IMG/VR virus record: IMGVR_UViG_3300034520_000265
Coordinates: 1 to 62,802 of that record
DNA: 62,802 nucleotides
DNA from: a virus
Strand: one strand, 5' to 3'
Shown one piece after another: positions 1 through 9,408 of this stretch. The first letter of the stretch is position 1. Each line of letters opens with the position of its first letter. The position numbers and the translations under genes are program-made. The notes beneath the pieces were generated by a model, which ran no database searches, was not told the origin of the DNA, and was given only the letters and a program-made list of their open reading frames with translations.

Positions 1-924
1 AAAGGATGGCTTGCACCAAGTGTTCAATGGAAGGTTGATGCACACATCAGACTGGTTAATTTAATAGCCAAGATACTACCAGTTACTAAAGTTGTTGTTG
101 AAGTAGCACCATTTGATATACACAAGATAGTCAATCCAACTGTAGAAGGTACTAAATACCAAGAAGGACCACAAAAAGATTTCTGGGACGTTAGAGAATA
201 CTGCTTGTGGAGAGCAGGATATAAATCTGAACTGTCGGGTAAAAAAGGTGTATTAGAAGTACATCATATTGTTCCCAGAAGTCAAGGTGGAACAGATAAT
301 CCATCAAATTTGATAGTGTTAACCGTTGAGGAACACAAAGCAATACATGAGGGGAAAATTAAGATTCCACGTAGTAAACTTAAAAAAGTTAAAATTCTCA
401 AAGATGCAAGTCATGTATCAACAATAGGATGGTGTATAGTTAACACATTAAAAGGACGATATGACATCAATATAACTTATGGTAGTATTACAAAAGCAAA
501 AAGAGTAGAGATGGGATTAGAGAAGGCACATAGAAACGACGCATTTGTAATAGCAGGTGGTAACAAAAATATTAACAGAACGACTGAATGGTACTTTGGA
601 AAATTTTTTAGAAGACAAAACAGGTCATTACACAAAGCTAATCCAATCAAAGGGGGGATTAGACCATCGAATACTATAAAGGAAGTTAGAGGATTTAGAA
701 GATTCGACAAAGTGAGATATAAAAATCAAATTGGCATAATCCACGGGTTAAGAAGTTCTGGATACTTCGATATACGTACATTGAGCGGAGAAAAAATTCA
801 CTCATCGGCAAAGTGGTCAAACCTAAAACTTTTAGAAAAAGCAAAAACACTAATGTTAGAAAGGAGGGAACAGCGCATTCCTCTCCATCTTAAAGAAGAT
901 GGAGTCTCCTGCGCTGGCTTATGA
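1..924 (+). CDS. iscB: IscB RNA-guided DNA nuclease, C-terminal part (5' end outside window)
   Basis: C-terminal 307 residues of an IscB (OMEGA-type) RNA-guided nuclease; the frame is open from base 1, so the N-terminus and the omega-RNA lie outside. In order: RuvC-II with Glu34 of VVVEVAPFD (codon numbering from base 1); HNH domain with HHIVPRSQGG at codons 88-97, the Asn of NPSNL and the His of EEHKAIH; RuvC-III KAHRNDAFVIA with His177 and Asp180; the RRQNRSLHKANPIKGG stretch; and a target-side domain with GLRSSGYFDIRTL. This order is the known IscB order, so a simple HNH homing enzyme is unlikely. The zinc cysteines usual in IscB HNH domains are absent (KSELSG in place of a CxxC, LTVEEH in place of LCxxCH). 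The gene ends inside a hairpin, and its TGA overlaps the next ATG. An internal ATG-like start at 205 would drop RuvC-II and is not the real start. Confidence 0.88.
   Translation, partial: KGWLAPSVQWKVDAHIRLVNLIAKILPVTKVVVEVAPFDIHKIVNPTVEGTKYQEGPQKDFWDVREYCLWRAGYKSELSGKKGVLEVHHIVPRSQGGTDNPSNLIVLTVEEHKAIHEGKIKIPRSKLKKVKILKDASHVSTIGWCIVNTLKGRYDINITYGSITKAKRVEMGLEKAHRNDAFVIAGGNKNINRTTEWYFGKFFRRQNRSLHKANPIKGGIRPSNTIKEVRGFRRFDKVRYKNQIGIIHGLRSSGYFDIRTLSGEKIHSSAKWSNLKLLEKAKTLMLERREQRIPLHLKEDGVSCAGL
871..916 (+). other. Imperfect hairpin at the 3' end of iscB
   Basis: CAGCGCA (871-877) pairs with TGCGCTG (910-916), and CTCCATCTT (883-891) pairs with AAGATGGAG (896-904) around an AAAG loop, leaving a 5x5 internal loop. 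It encodes the last IscB residues. IS200/IS605-type elements, which often carry IscB or TnpB, end in such subterminal hairpins, so this may be the right end of the element; that is inference. The GGAG at 901-904, the only Shine-Dalgarno-like sequence before the next gene, lies in the 3' arm, so translation through iscB could be needed to open it. Confidence 0.7.
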
Positions 925-3353
925 TGATTGAACGTGTATTTGGACCGTATCCACGAGTTGATGGTGTAGGATATGTCATTGATTTTAAAGAGTTAGTTAA
1001 TGCAAATATTTCTGTTCGAATTTGGAATGAAACTAATCAAGATTTTACCGATATAGAAACGAAAAACATTAATTTATATTTAAAAGGATATCAGATTATA
1101 GTTATCTACGAAGGAATGAGCGTATATGATTCATTAAGACTTCAAGCTTCAAAGATATACGACAAAACAACAACATATTCAGATGGCACTAAAAAAGTGA
1201 GAACATATGCAGTTATTTATGTAGAAACTGGTTTAGAATATGAAACAGCAGATAAACGTTTTAGATTTAGTTCAAGTGGTAGTACAACAATTCGTGCTCC
1301 ATATCCAAATAAAGTCGCATTGGAATTTTGGTTAAAAACAGTTACTTATGATAAAAATGGCAATATAGTTAATGAAGAGTATACACAAAAACTTCCAGTA
1401 CCGTGGGATTATCCTAAAACAATCACTACTCCTTCAACTATGTATGGCTATTTCTGGGAATTTCCTGTTAAGGCATATTCAGTTGATTGTTATGGTAATA
1501 ATTCATATACAGAAGTAGGGACCGTTTCATTGAAATCAGCTAATAACTTAATTGGTCAAGAAACTACAGTTGAATTCAACGGGAAGCAGTATACAATAGT
1601 TCCTACTAGTGCAACTTCGCCTGCAATTAACCTTGATGAAGAATACAAAGATCCAAATAATACATATCCAAATTTAAGGTATAATTATAAGTTTGTAATA
1701 AAGGATTTATTAGATAATGTAATTGATGAGATTGAAACCACACCAAATGAAACAACGGATTTAATTGTTCCAGCTCATACTATTGAAGTTGATTTACCTC
1801 ATTTCCCAAAACAGACATTTTATATACAAGATGCAACTCTAAATAAAAATTACTGTATAACTCAAAATATATCTAAATTTGAACTTACTATACCACATAA
1901 AACAAATCAGTTAAATACAGAAGTTGCACACAGACACGTCAAAGACATAAATATAAACAGTGATGTAACGTTCGAATTTAAACATGCTAATTCACTTAAA
2001 TCAGCTCGATTAATTTATTACGGACAAAGGTATACATATGAATTTCCTATTTATAAATTTGAACTAAGCGAAGATGATCTCAAAGTTACATCGGCGTATA
2101 AAGCACCAATATTATTGATTGGAGAAGTTAATTACGTAAGAGATGGTAAAGACGCTTATGTAACTGATATAGATACACAAGCGAATATTTTAAATGAATA
2201 CGAAGTAATTATGACTGTACCACTTGAATATGAACTTCCAACTGAAAAGAAGGTTGTTTTAGTTCCTGTTAATATTAATAAAGATATTCAAATGTATACA
2301 GATAAAGAACCAGATATGCCTTATATAGATATTACCGAATGGCTTAAAAAAAGAAATTTGATGTTCGACTATGCAGTTATTGTACCAAATTTAATTGAAA
2401 TTGCTCCAAGTGAGTTAGATCTTGTTAAGGTGCATAACACAAAATTGATTTATAAAGACGGTTTCTATTATCCAGAATTTAGTAGAGCTAAATTATATGT
2501 AATGTATAAATCTTATCCGCTGAGAAATAGTATGATTTACAGACAGCCGTTTATGATTTCTGAACCAAAGCAAATAAAGCAATTTTTTGGACTTAGTACA
2601 CCAAAGAATCCACTTGCTTATGCAGCTAATTATATTTTATCTAAAACTAATCAACCTATTTTAGTTTGGGGATTATTAGATCAAACAGCAGATGATATTT
2701 ATAACACACTAGAAAACCTTAAAGGGTTAGAATACGCATATATTCTCAAAGATGGTTCGGAACCGTTAATTCACAATTTACTTGATAAATACATTAATAT
2801 AAACAACAAACCTTATACGTTAGTTGTCTCTTCTTCGAATGAAAATGTAATTAATAAGTATAATTCTGATTCAATTGTGTATCTTATAGGTATGCACAAA
2901 GATGGATATAATTACCTTTTAGGCTGTGATTATATTATTGAAGGAAAAAACAGCTTGAAAGAGGTTGTAGCTATGGACAAAATGAGCAATTTAAGTGATT
3001 ATAGAACGGCTATTAATCTTTCAAATCAAGGTTTTATATGTAAATACAACGATGAAATACTCAATCCGAGTACATTAAATATGAAAAACGGCTTAAAACT
3101 TGAACGTGAAAAGCGATTATTTAATAAAATTGCAAATGAACTCTACCAAATACCAAATAAGGTTTATACTATTGATGAGTACATATATACTCTTAAACAA
3201 ATTTTGGATAATTATAAATCACAAAAATTGATTTATGATTATTCTATAAATGTTCTTGAGAAAGTACAATTAGAATATACGGTTGTTGTAAGCATAAAAT
3301 TCAACTTATTAAGAGAAGCGAGAGTAGTACTTAGAGGTGGTTTAGTTGGCTAA
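921..3353 (+). CDS. Second tail-sheath-like protein with N-terminal extension
   Basis: An 810-residue virion protein whose C-terminal half resembles a contractile tail sheath. It shares YIDITEWLK exactly with the true sheath at 60482-62176. It then follows the sheath plan: an ISEPKQIKQFFG segment, a NPLAYAANYIL helix, ILVWGLL, a final LEREKRLFNKIANEL helix, and a last beta strand VVVSIKFNLL. The first roughly 480 residues are beta-rich and have no counterpart in the sheath. It starts four bases before the iscB stop and is followed by baseplate genes. It may be a sheath paralogue at the baseplate or collar. The sheath relationship is by eye; the exact role is unknown. Confidence 0.6.
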   Translation: MMIERVFGPYPRVDGVGYVIDFKELVNANISVRIWNETNQDFTDIETKNINLYLKGYQIIVIYEGMSVYDSLRLQASKIYDKTTTYSDGTKKVRTYAVIYVETGLEYETADKRFRFSSSGSTTIRAPYPNKVALEFWLKTVTYDKNGNIVNEEYTQKLPVPWDYPKTITTPSTMYGYFWEFPVKAYSVDCYGNNSYTEVGTVSLKSANNLIGQETTVEFNGKQYTIVPTSATSPAINLDEEYKDPNNTYPNLRYNYKFVIKDLLDNVIDEIETTPNETTDLIVPAHTIEVDLPHFPKQTFYIQDATLNKNYCITQNISKFELTIPHKTNQLNTEVAHRHVKDININSDVTFEFKHANSLKSARLIYYGQRYTYEFPIYKFELSEDDLKVTSAYKAPILLIGEVNYVRDGKDAYVTDIDTQANILNEYEVIMTVPLEYELPTEKKVVLVPVNINKDIQMYTDKEPDMPYIDITEWLKKRNLMFDYAVIVPNLIEIAPSELDLVKVHNTKLIYKDGFYYPEFSRAKLYVMYKSYPLRNSMIYRQPFMISEPKQIKQFFGLSTPKNPLAYAANYILSKTNQPILVWGLLDQTADDIYNTLENLKGLEYAYILKDGSEPLIHNLLDKYININNKPYTLVVSSSNENVINKYNSDSIVYLIGMHKDGYNYLLGCDYIIEGKNSLKEVVAMDKMSNLSDYRTAINLSNQGFICKYNDEILNPSTLNMKNGLKLEREKRLFNKIANELYQIPNKVYTIDEYIYTLKQILDNYKSQKLIYDYSINVLEKVQLEYTVVVSIKFNLLREARVVLRGGLVG

Positions 3354-3864
3354 TGCCTATTTACCTATGTCTTATGACTTTAAATATATATCTGTTAATC
3401 CTACTCGTTTTCCAATTGAATATATTTTACGCTTTAATACTCAAACAGAAGAGTATAAATTTTATGATATACCGGCATTAGCGGGGCAAGATATTACAGG
3501 GCGAGCATTGATTTATTATCCTAATCCTTCTCTTGCTTTAAATTTAATGAATAAACGTCTAATTGCGGCTGGGATAGGCAAGTATAAACCAGCTAAACCG
3601 ATGTTTATTGTAGTTAACACACGCATTTCCAATCAAAAATTACTTAATTTTAATCGTATGTTAGCTGAAATAGATATAAAATCAATTGATTTAAAAACAT
3701 TTAATTTGCTTTGGAATTCATATTTTCATGAATTATTACCTCAAACACAGTTAACTGTGATCTATAACAATCAAGATAGCAGAAATATTATTTCACAAAC
3801 AACGAATATTCAAGTAACAGAAGGATATATTTTACAAGTTATACTACAAAGCATGGTCTTTTAA
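3346..3864 (+). CDS. Hypothetical virion protein (172 aa)
   Basis: Starts at TTG after AGAGGTGG and overlaps the end of the sheath-like gene by 8 nt, which suggests translational coupling. No recognised family. It is a mixed alpha/beta protein without signal peptide or membrane segment. Its place between the sheath-like protein and the spike in one operon suggests a tail or baseplate part. Confidence 0.7.
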   Translation: MANAYLPMSYDFKYISVNPTRFPIEYILRFNTQTEEYKFYDIPALAGQDITGRALIYYPNPSLALNLMNKRLIAAGIGKYKPAKPMFIVVNTRISNQKLLNFNRMLAEIDIKSIDLKTFNLLWNSYFHELLPQTQLTVIYNNQDSRNIISQTTNIQVTEGYILQVILQSMVF

Positions 3865-3877
3865 GGGGATGGTAAAG

Positions 3878-5227
3878 ATGATAGATGTATATGAAGATAC
3901 GTACGGTTATCCAGATGAAGAACCATCTCAAAAGAGTAATATAATTGATAATATAGAAGCGTGGTTAGATACAGTTGTATTTGATAATACGCTTGAAGTA
4001 TTAATGAATGACTATCACAGAGGGCAATTAACCTTTGAATGGCTGGAAAATTTTATGCTTCCTGTGATTAGTACTACAATGAAAGCTATGTATTTAGGTG
4101 GTTTAATAGAAACATTAACGAATGCATTGGGACTTGCTTATCCCAAAGATACTATTTCTAATGATATTAAATCTGCATTTGCTAAAACAAACCGTATAAC
4201 ACTTACAAGAAAAGGATTAATTGCCTTTCCAGATAGATTAGTTCATGCAATGTCAAAAGCAGTTAAATCGGTAGAAGCAAATTTGCGGTTAGTTTATGCT
4301 GTTTTTGGTGTTGATCCAGATAATCCAGATACACCAAATTTATGGGATATGCTTGGTTCTGCAGCTAATTTTACCGCTTCTATGATTATTACAGAACCAT
4401 ATTATATATTTTTGGATAGTAATAGAGCTTTTTATGAGCAAAATAAGGAGGAATTATCGAAACAATTAGTAAAAGTTCGTATGCTTCGTAATGAATTAAC
4501 CGCTTGTGAGCTTTTAAAAAAAGAAAAAGTACCGTATACAAAGTATTATAGCTGTAGAATGCAGTATTTAGTGCATAATTTAAAGAAAGAAATAAAGAAT
4601 ATTTTAAATGATTTATCTGCTGATCCGCTTGTCTTAATGTTTACACTCATATTTGGCCTGTTCGATTTTATTAATTTGCTCTTTTTAAACCCAAAAACAC
4701 GTGTTTTTCCACTTCTAACTGATGTAAATGCATGGTTAGAACGTATAGATAACGCTTTAGATGCATTAAGTGGTATTGAAAAAGGCTTTGTTGAATGGTT
4801 GAAATCACCATATAATCCATTTGCTCCCGTTGTTTTGTGGTATGAAAATAATATTGCTTATAATATTAATGCATTTAATAGTACTGTTTCAGATCTTTCC
4901 GCTAAATTAGAGAATATCTTTAGCTCTCTTATAACTGAAGGACAATTTCCAGAGGAAAATACACTTAATTTCTTGGAAAATTACATTAAATTCTTAATTT
5001 CCTTGCTTGGAATAAAGGATAATTTTAAAGAAATAGAGCCTATTCCAGAGCTTTCTGCAGATACAAAAGGGTTAGAAGAAGGAAAATATGCAAATCAACC
5101 GGTAATTTTATCACCTGAAACTAAATCTCTTATAGCTAAACGCTCTAAATATTTTCAAAAAACGGAAGAAGGCGATGAAATCATCTCAAATATAGACTTT
5201 TCTCCTAAAAAATTAAGAGGATTTTAA
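3878..5227 (+). CDS. Hypothetical baseplate-region protein (449 aa)
   Basis: Product not recognised. An in-frame ATG at 3869 directly abuts the AAGGGG ribosome binding site (3863-3868), so the ATG at 3878, ten bases away, is the better start. Mostly helical, with a hydrophobic stretch near residues 250-270 (LMFTLIFGLFDFINLLFL) that could be a membrane segment or a buried helix. A long structural protein in the spike/baseplate operon; a tail or baseplate role is inferred from position only. Confidence 0.7.
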   Translation: MIDVYEDTYGYPDEEPSQKSNIIDNIEAWLDTVVFDNTLEVLMNDYHRGQLTFEWLENFMLPVISTTMKAMYLGGLIETLTNALGLAYPKDTISNDIKSAFAKTNRITLTRKGLIAFPDRLVHAMSKAVKSVEANLRLVYAVFGVDPDNPDTPNLWDMLGSAANFTASMIITEPYYIFLDSNRAFYEQNKEELSKQLVKVRMLRNELTACELLKKEKVPYTKYYSCRMQYLVHNLKKEIKNILNDLSADPLVLMFTLIFGLFDFINLLFLNPKTRVFPLLTDVNAWLERIDNALDALSGIEKGFVEWLKSPYNPFAPVVLWYENNIAYNINAFNSTVSDLSAKLENIFSSLITEGQFPEENTLNFLENYIKFLISLLGIKDNFKEIEPIPELSADTKGLEEGKYANQPVILSPETKSLIAKRSKYFQKTEEGDEIISNIDFSPKKLRGF

Positions 5228-5241
5228 TTGGAGGGGTGTGT

Positions 5242-5940
5242 ATGACCGCTTTAGATGAAATAAAACAACTGTTTTTAGAAGCATTAAAAGGATTCAAAAG
5301 TGATTATTTGAATGAAATATCTAAATTATCTGTTGAATCTATGCCTATTTACCATGAAGAAGACAAAAAATACGTCTCTCAAACCTTATATGATGATAGA
5401 TACATTAAAAATATTACTGAAACAACAATTGAATTACCACATAAGTGGTTTAATATAACAAAAATATCCAATGAAAAGGGGCAAAACTTAGAATTTCAAG
5501 TGAATAATAACGTAATTACTGTTCCTAAATCGGAAATATACATTTTAGAAGGCTTTTCTATTATAGAACCTTATTGGTTTGATATAATTTCACTCTTAAA
5601 ACTCAGTTTTTTTGATAAAATGCTTCAAAATGCATCTAATATAAGCGAAATTGAAGAGCTGATTATTCGAATTAAAGCATTTTTTGCACAAAGACGCTTT
5701 AGAGAACTCTCAAATAACAAATTATTTTATGAAAATATCATAAATTTAGCTCTTGGCTACCCTTTTATTATGTATTCAGGTACAATTGAGAATATAATTG
5801 ATAATACAGTAGATATAACGCTTACAATAGACGGTCAAAAACAAGTAGTTCCACGTTTATTTGCAGACAAATTACATTGGAATGTAAATGATACCGTTTA
5901 TTTTGGAGATAAAATATTTGATACGGTTGTAATAAGCTAA
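5242..5940 (+). CDS. Hypothetical baseplate-region protein (232 aa)
   Basis: Starts at ATG 5242, seven bases after GGAGGG; the in-frame GTG at 5236 touches that site and is unlikely. The C-terminal third is beta-rich and reads like a small OB- or SH3-like barrel (YSGTIENIIDNTVDITLTID, then VNDTVYFGDKIFD). It immediately precedes the spike gene, as small baseplate proteins often do. Function unknown. Confidence 0.68.
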   Translation: MTALDEIKQLFLEALKGFKSDYLNEISKLSVESMPIYHEEDKKYVSQTLYDDRYIKNITETTIELPHKWFNITKISNEKGQNLEFQVNNNVITVPKSEIYILEGFSIIEPYWFDIISLLKLSFFDKMLQNASNISEIEELIIRIKAFFAQRRFRELSNNKLFYENIINLALGYPFIMYSGTIENIIDNTVDITLTIDGQKQVVPRLFADKLHWNVNDTVYFGDKIFDTVVIS

Positions 5941-5950
5941 GAAAAGGTAG

Positions 5951-7126
5951 GTGTTTGGGCTAATGATTATCCCTCCAAGGTATTTACCAGAGCAAAATGG
6001 ATTAAAATTATTGAATTGTTATGTAAAAGATATAGATTCAAAGACATATACGATGAAATTAGAGTGTTCTGGACTGCAGCATGCTATTACAGCACCTATT
6101 CCTATGTTAAATAGTGCAAACGGAGTTGGTTTTACTGCTGTTCCAACTGTAGGACAGGCATTAAAGGTACTATTTGATGGGATAAATGTTGTTCCACTTC
6201 CTTTGTTCCCTATAGAAACACCATCAGATGGTTATAAAGGTATTAGACCCTCTAATCCTTCTCCTAAAGATCTATATATGATAGGTTGGCATGCGGGATA
6301 TATTGTAAAAGATTATAAATTAATTTCCTTTGTTACTAATGATGACGGTGAAAACTCTATTATAGAATTCGGAATAGATAAAAATACAAATTTAACCTAT
6401 ATTATAAACAAAACACGAGATTGGACATTAAAAGGTAAATATTACAGTTTTAATATAAAAGATGTTCCTGAATCATCAGATGCAACCTTTGAATTTAAAA
6501 CAAACAGTTTAAATATAACATATGAATCTAATCAAGGATTAAATCTTCAACTAACAGAGCCTGCAGTTCGTATAACTGTGGATAATAATAAATTGCTTTT
6601 AAGTAAAAATCAAGCGTATATTTCTATAGAAGACGATCAAATCATTTTAAAAGTAGGTAATTCACGAATAATCATAGATAGTGGTGGTAAAATGGAAATA
6701 AATGTGGATAAAATTGTAATTAATACAAATGAAGCAAAGATACAATCTAATAATATTGAACACAAGACATCAGATTTTTCTATTTCATCGTCAAATTATA
6801 AAGTTAATTCTAATATAATTACACAACAGGGCTCGAATATTAGTTTAGACGGTTCTAAAATAGACTTAGATAGTAGAATGACTACTATTAACGGTGATAT
6901 AACCGCATCTAATAATTTGAATGTATTAGGAAATGAAAATGTATTAGGTAATTTAACCGTAGCAAATATTCAAGTAGTTCTTATAACCGATTTAGAGCAA
7001 TTAAAAGGGAATGTAAATAATTCACTTCAGACATTAACTTCATCTTTAATAGCACATACACACGTTACAGCGGTAGGACCTTCTACACCGCCTTCTTCAC
7101 CTATTGTGTGCCCTATTATTCTTTAA
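5951..7126 (+). CDS. Central tail spike / baseplate V-like protein
   Basis: Probably the membrane-piercing spike under the tail tube (gpV / gp5 C-terminal type). Residues 15-110 look like an OB-fold. Residues 190-330 form a run of short alternating hydrophobic strands (QIILKVGNSRIIIDSGG, KIVINTNEAKIQS) typical of a trimeric beta-helix. The end carries HTHVTAVGPSTPPSSP, an HxH as used to bind iron at spike tips. Start is GTG 5951; ATG 5963 is an alternative with a longer spacing to AGGTAGG. The stop shares four bases with the convergent hub-like gene. Confidence 0.68.
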   Translation: MFGLMIIPPRYLPEQNGLKLLNCYVKDIDSKTYTMKLECSGLQHAITAPIPMLNSANGVGFTAVPTVGQALKVLFDGINVVPLPLFPIETPSDGYKGIRPSNPSPKDLYMIGWHAGYIVKDYKLISFVTNDDGENSIIEFGIDKNTNLTYIINKTRDWTLKGKYYSFNIKDVPESSDATFEFKTNSLNITYESNQGLNLQLTEPAVRITVDNNKLLLSKNQAYISIEDDQIILKVGNSRIIIDSGGKMEINVDKIVINTNEAKIQSNNIEHKTSDFSISSSNYKVNSNIITQQGSNISLDGSKIDLDSRMTTINGDITASNNLNVLGNENVLGNLTVANIQVVLITDLEQLKGNVNNSLQTLTSSLIAHTHVTAVGPSTPPSSPIVCPIIL

Positions 7127-8586
7127 TCTTCTTGAATTTGTAAGATTACAGTTTTGGGTTCTGTGGTAGGTAATTGCGGAGTTTTCCACGTTAAGCGTGG
7201 AAGATTCTCTATTTCTGATTCATCTTCTATAGGTTCTGCAGCTCCTATTGTAAGTGATGTAGTACATAAACCCGTTGCAGAATAATTATGTGAGACAGAA
7301 ATTAAATATCCTTTCATTATATTATATGTTCCTTCAAAAGCAATATATTTTCCTATGTATTGTTCTAAACCCGGTGTAAGGTCTATATTTATTGCATGTG
7401 TCTGCGATGATTGTAAAATACGTCTTCTACGCCATAAATTTCTATTCCTTGCAATTTGAACAGCAGAACTTAAAATATTATTTGCTTCATCTTCCGAATT
7501 TAAAAAGTTACTTGTTTCTCCATTTTTAAGCTTTTGATATTCGTATAATAATAAAGCAGATTGATATGTTAATACCTCTAAATCTAATATTGCTCCTTGC
7601 TCTAACTCAGGAATTTTTATTTTCTTTAATTGATCTTCTAATGACGTTAAATTAATTGAAATTGAATATCCTTCATCTCCTGTAGAAAGTAAAGGGAGTA
7701 TATGTCCACCAAAGATATAATTTAATTGAGCAGTTCCTTCATCTAAAACATCTTCTGTTGGAACAACAAAAGTTATAAATAAATTAGGTACATTATGCGA
7801 ATAATTAATTGATACATCAAATATTTTATTTCTTGGTATTAATAATTGAGCTTCTTTATTAAATTGGGCTAGAGTTCCTACCTTTAAATGATTCGGACCT
7901 ATACTTTTTAATTCAACCATAGCTAAACTTGATAATAATTGAATTAAACCATCTATTGTAGTTTGGGTAGCCATACCATAACCACCCATAATTAATTGAG
8001 CCATTTTTAAACCTTCTACATCACCAAATGTTATGTCGTTTTCTATTTTAATATCTGTTATTCCTAAGTGTTTAAATAAACTCTTAAATAACCCTTCCCC
8101 CGATTCTTTTGCATTTTGTAAAACTTCATATAGTAAACCACCAAACATAAATTCATTGTCACCATTGTTTATCTTTTCTTTTAATATCTTTACGTTATTA
8201 GCTAAAATCTTACTTAATATAAAATCTTGAATAAGAGTAGGAGAAAGAAAATCATTACTTGCAGCAGAAGCTACATTAAATGAAATAGGGGATATAATTG
8301 TCTGCTGTAGTTGCCTTGTAAGTTGATCTTGTATACTAAATCCTTCTGAATAATTAAATGCACTTCTTTGCAAAATTTGTTCACTCATTACCATTTGATA
8401 TTCTACATCATCAAAAATAAGAGTAACCGGACTAAAAGGCTTTAAATTTACTGCTTCTTGTCCGGGTGCTACCATAACATTACCTAATATATTCATTCCA
8501 TTAAATGAAATTGAAGCACTTTCTACCCAAAAATCTTTGTTTTCACCAGAAATACATTTACATTTATGATGAGAAATTTTAGGCAT
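7123..8586 (-). CDS. Baseplate hub-like protein (gpD/gp27-type candidate)
   Basis: 487 residues. The C-terminal part (about 405-450) reads LTPGLEQYIGKYIAFEG and then GYLISVSHNYSATGLCTTSL, the pattern of the last beta domain of D-type hub proteins, where a strand is followed by a VxHxY turn and a closing strand. The N-terminus has a Cys/His cluster HHKCKC. It faces the spike gene tail to tail, its natural partner. The middle is not recognised, so the hub call rests on C-terminal pattern and context. Confidence 0.42.
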   Translation of the reverse strand: MPKISHHKCKCISGENKDFWVESASISFNGMNILGNVMVAPGQEAVNLKPFSPVTLIFDDVEYQMVMSEQILQRSAFNYSEGFSIQDQLTRQLQQTIISPISFNVASAASNDFLSPTLIQDFILSKILANNVKILKEKINNGDNEFMFGGLLYEVLQNAKESGEGLFKSLFKHLGITDIKIENDITFGDVEGLKMAQLIMGGYGMATQTTIDGLIQLLSSLAMVELKSIGPNHLKVGTLAQFNKEAQLLIPRNKIFDVSINYSHNVPNLFITFVVPTEDVLDEGTAQLNYIFGGHILPLLSTGDEGYSISINLTSLEDQLKKIKIPELEQGAILDLEVLTYQSALLLYEYQKLKNGETSNFLNSEDEANNILSSAVQIARNRNLWRRRRILQSSQTHAINIDLTPGLEQYIGKYIAFEGTYNIMKGYLISVSHNYSATGLCTTSLTIGAAEPIEDESEIENLPRLTWKTPQLPTTEPKTVILQIQED

Positions 8587-9392
8587 TATTTATTTTCCTC
8601 CAATGGTTTCGGCTTGACTTTACCAGTAATTAAATCTTGATATGACACATCACGAGCTGCATCTAAAGCTATACTTAAACTAGATAACAAATTCTTTAGT
8701 TGTTCTGCATCACTTAATTGCATTTCTCTATTCATTCTTTCTTTTAAATCGTGAGCTGCAAATGCCATTCTAATAAGTTCTGTTGTACTTAATGTGCTGT
8801 GCTTGTTCCTCATTTCATTTAATAACCTCGAATATGCAAGTGAAGTTGTAGCTTCAATTATCTTGTTGCTTTCTATTGGAGGCATAAAACCTAATTTGAA
8901 AATCAAATCTAAATCAGGTTTGTAGAATGATATCTTAACAAATTTACTGAATTTGTCATAATCTGCACTTTCAACGTACATATCAAATTCATCTGCACTT
9001 TGTATCCCATTTAAATTCCATACAAGTACCCTGAATTTCTTTATTAAACCGGATTCAAAACTATTATACCCAGATACATCAAATGTATTAATTATCTGTT
9101 CATCTGTAAATTGCATGTTTATCATTACAGTAATTAATGCCTTAAAGGTTAAATTCCTTAAAATTAACTTATCAAAACCCAAAAACAATTTATTATTATC
9201 TAAAAACTCTTGAACTTCTTCGTTGATTATCGTTAGCTCATCTTCGGGTATTTGTTCATTAAACCATTCTTTGAATCGTTCAAATTCTATTCCATCATTT
9301 AAAATACCAGATTGCTTACATCTCTCAAATGTTAATTCTAAATCATTGGATATTTTATAAAAATATTGAAATATTCCATATGAAGGGTGCAT
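8586..9392 (-). CDS. Hypothetical protein (268 aa)
   Basis: Mostly helical, acidic, without membrane segments. The C-terminal half has long charged helices (HDLKERMNREMQLSDAEQL). Its TAA stop overlaps the hub-like gene's ATG by one base (TAATG), indicating coupled translation and perhaps a chaperone or baseplate partner of that protein. No family recognised. Confidence 0.68.
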   Translation of the reverse strand: MHPSYGIFQYFYKISNDLELTFERCKQSGILNDGIEFERFKEWFNEQIPEDELTIINEEVQEFLDNNKLFLGFDKLILRNLTFKALITVMINMQFTDEQIINTFDVSGYNSFESGLIKKFRVLVWNLNGIQSADEFDMYVESADYDKFSKFVKISFYKPDLDLIFKLGFMPPIESNKIIEATTSLAYSRLLNEMRNKHSTLSTTELIRMAFAAHDLKERMNREMQLSDAEQLKNLLSSLSIALDAARDVSYQDLITGKVKPKPLEENK

Positions 9393-9408
9393 TATTTCGA
9401 CCTCCTTT

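Noticed and set aside
1-924. Free-standing HNH homing endonuclease starting at base 205
   Set aside because: The frame is open to base 1 and encodes RuvC-II; RuvC-III follows the HNH, which is the IscB layout.
8033-8230. Plus-strand ORF inside the hub-like gene
   Set aside because: Lies wholly within a longer, better supported gene and has no start signal.
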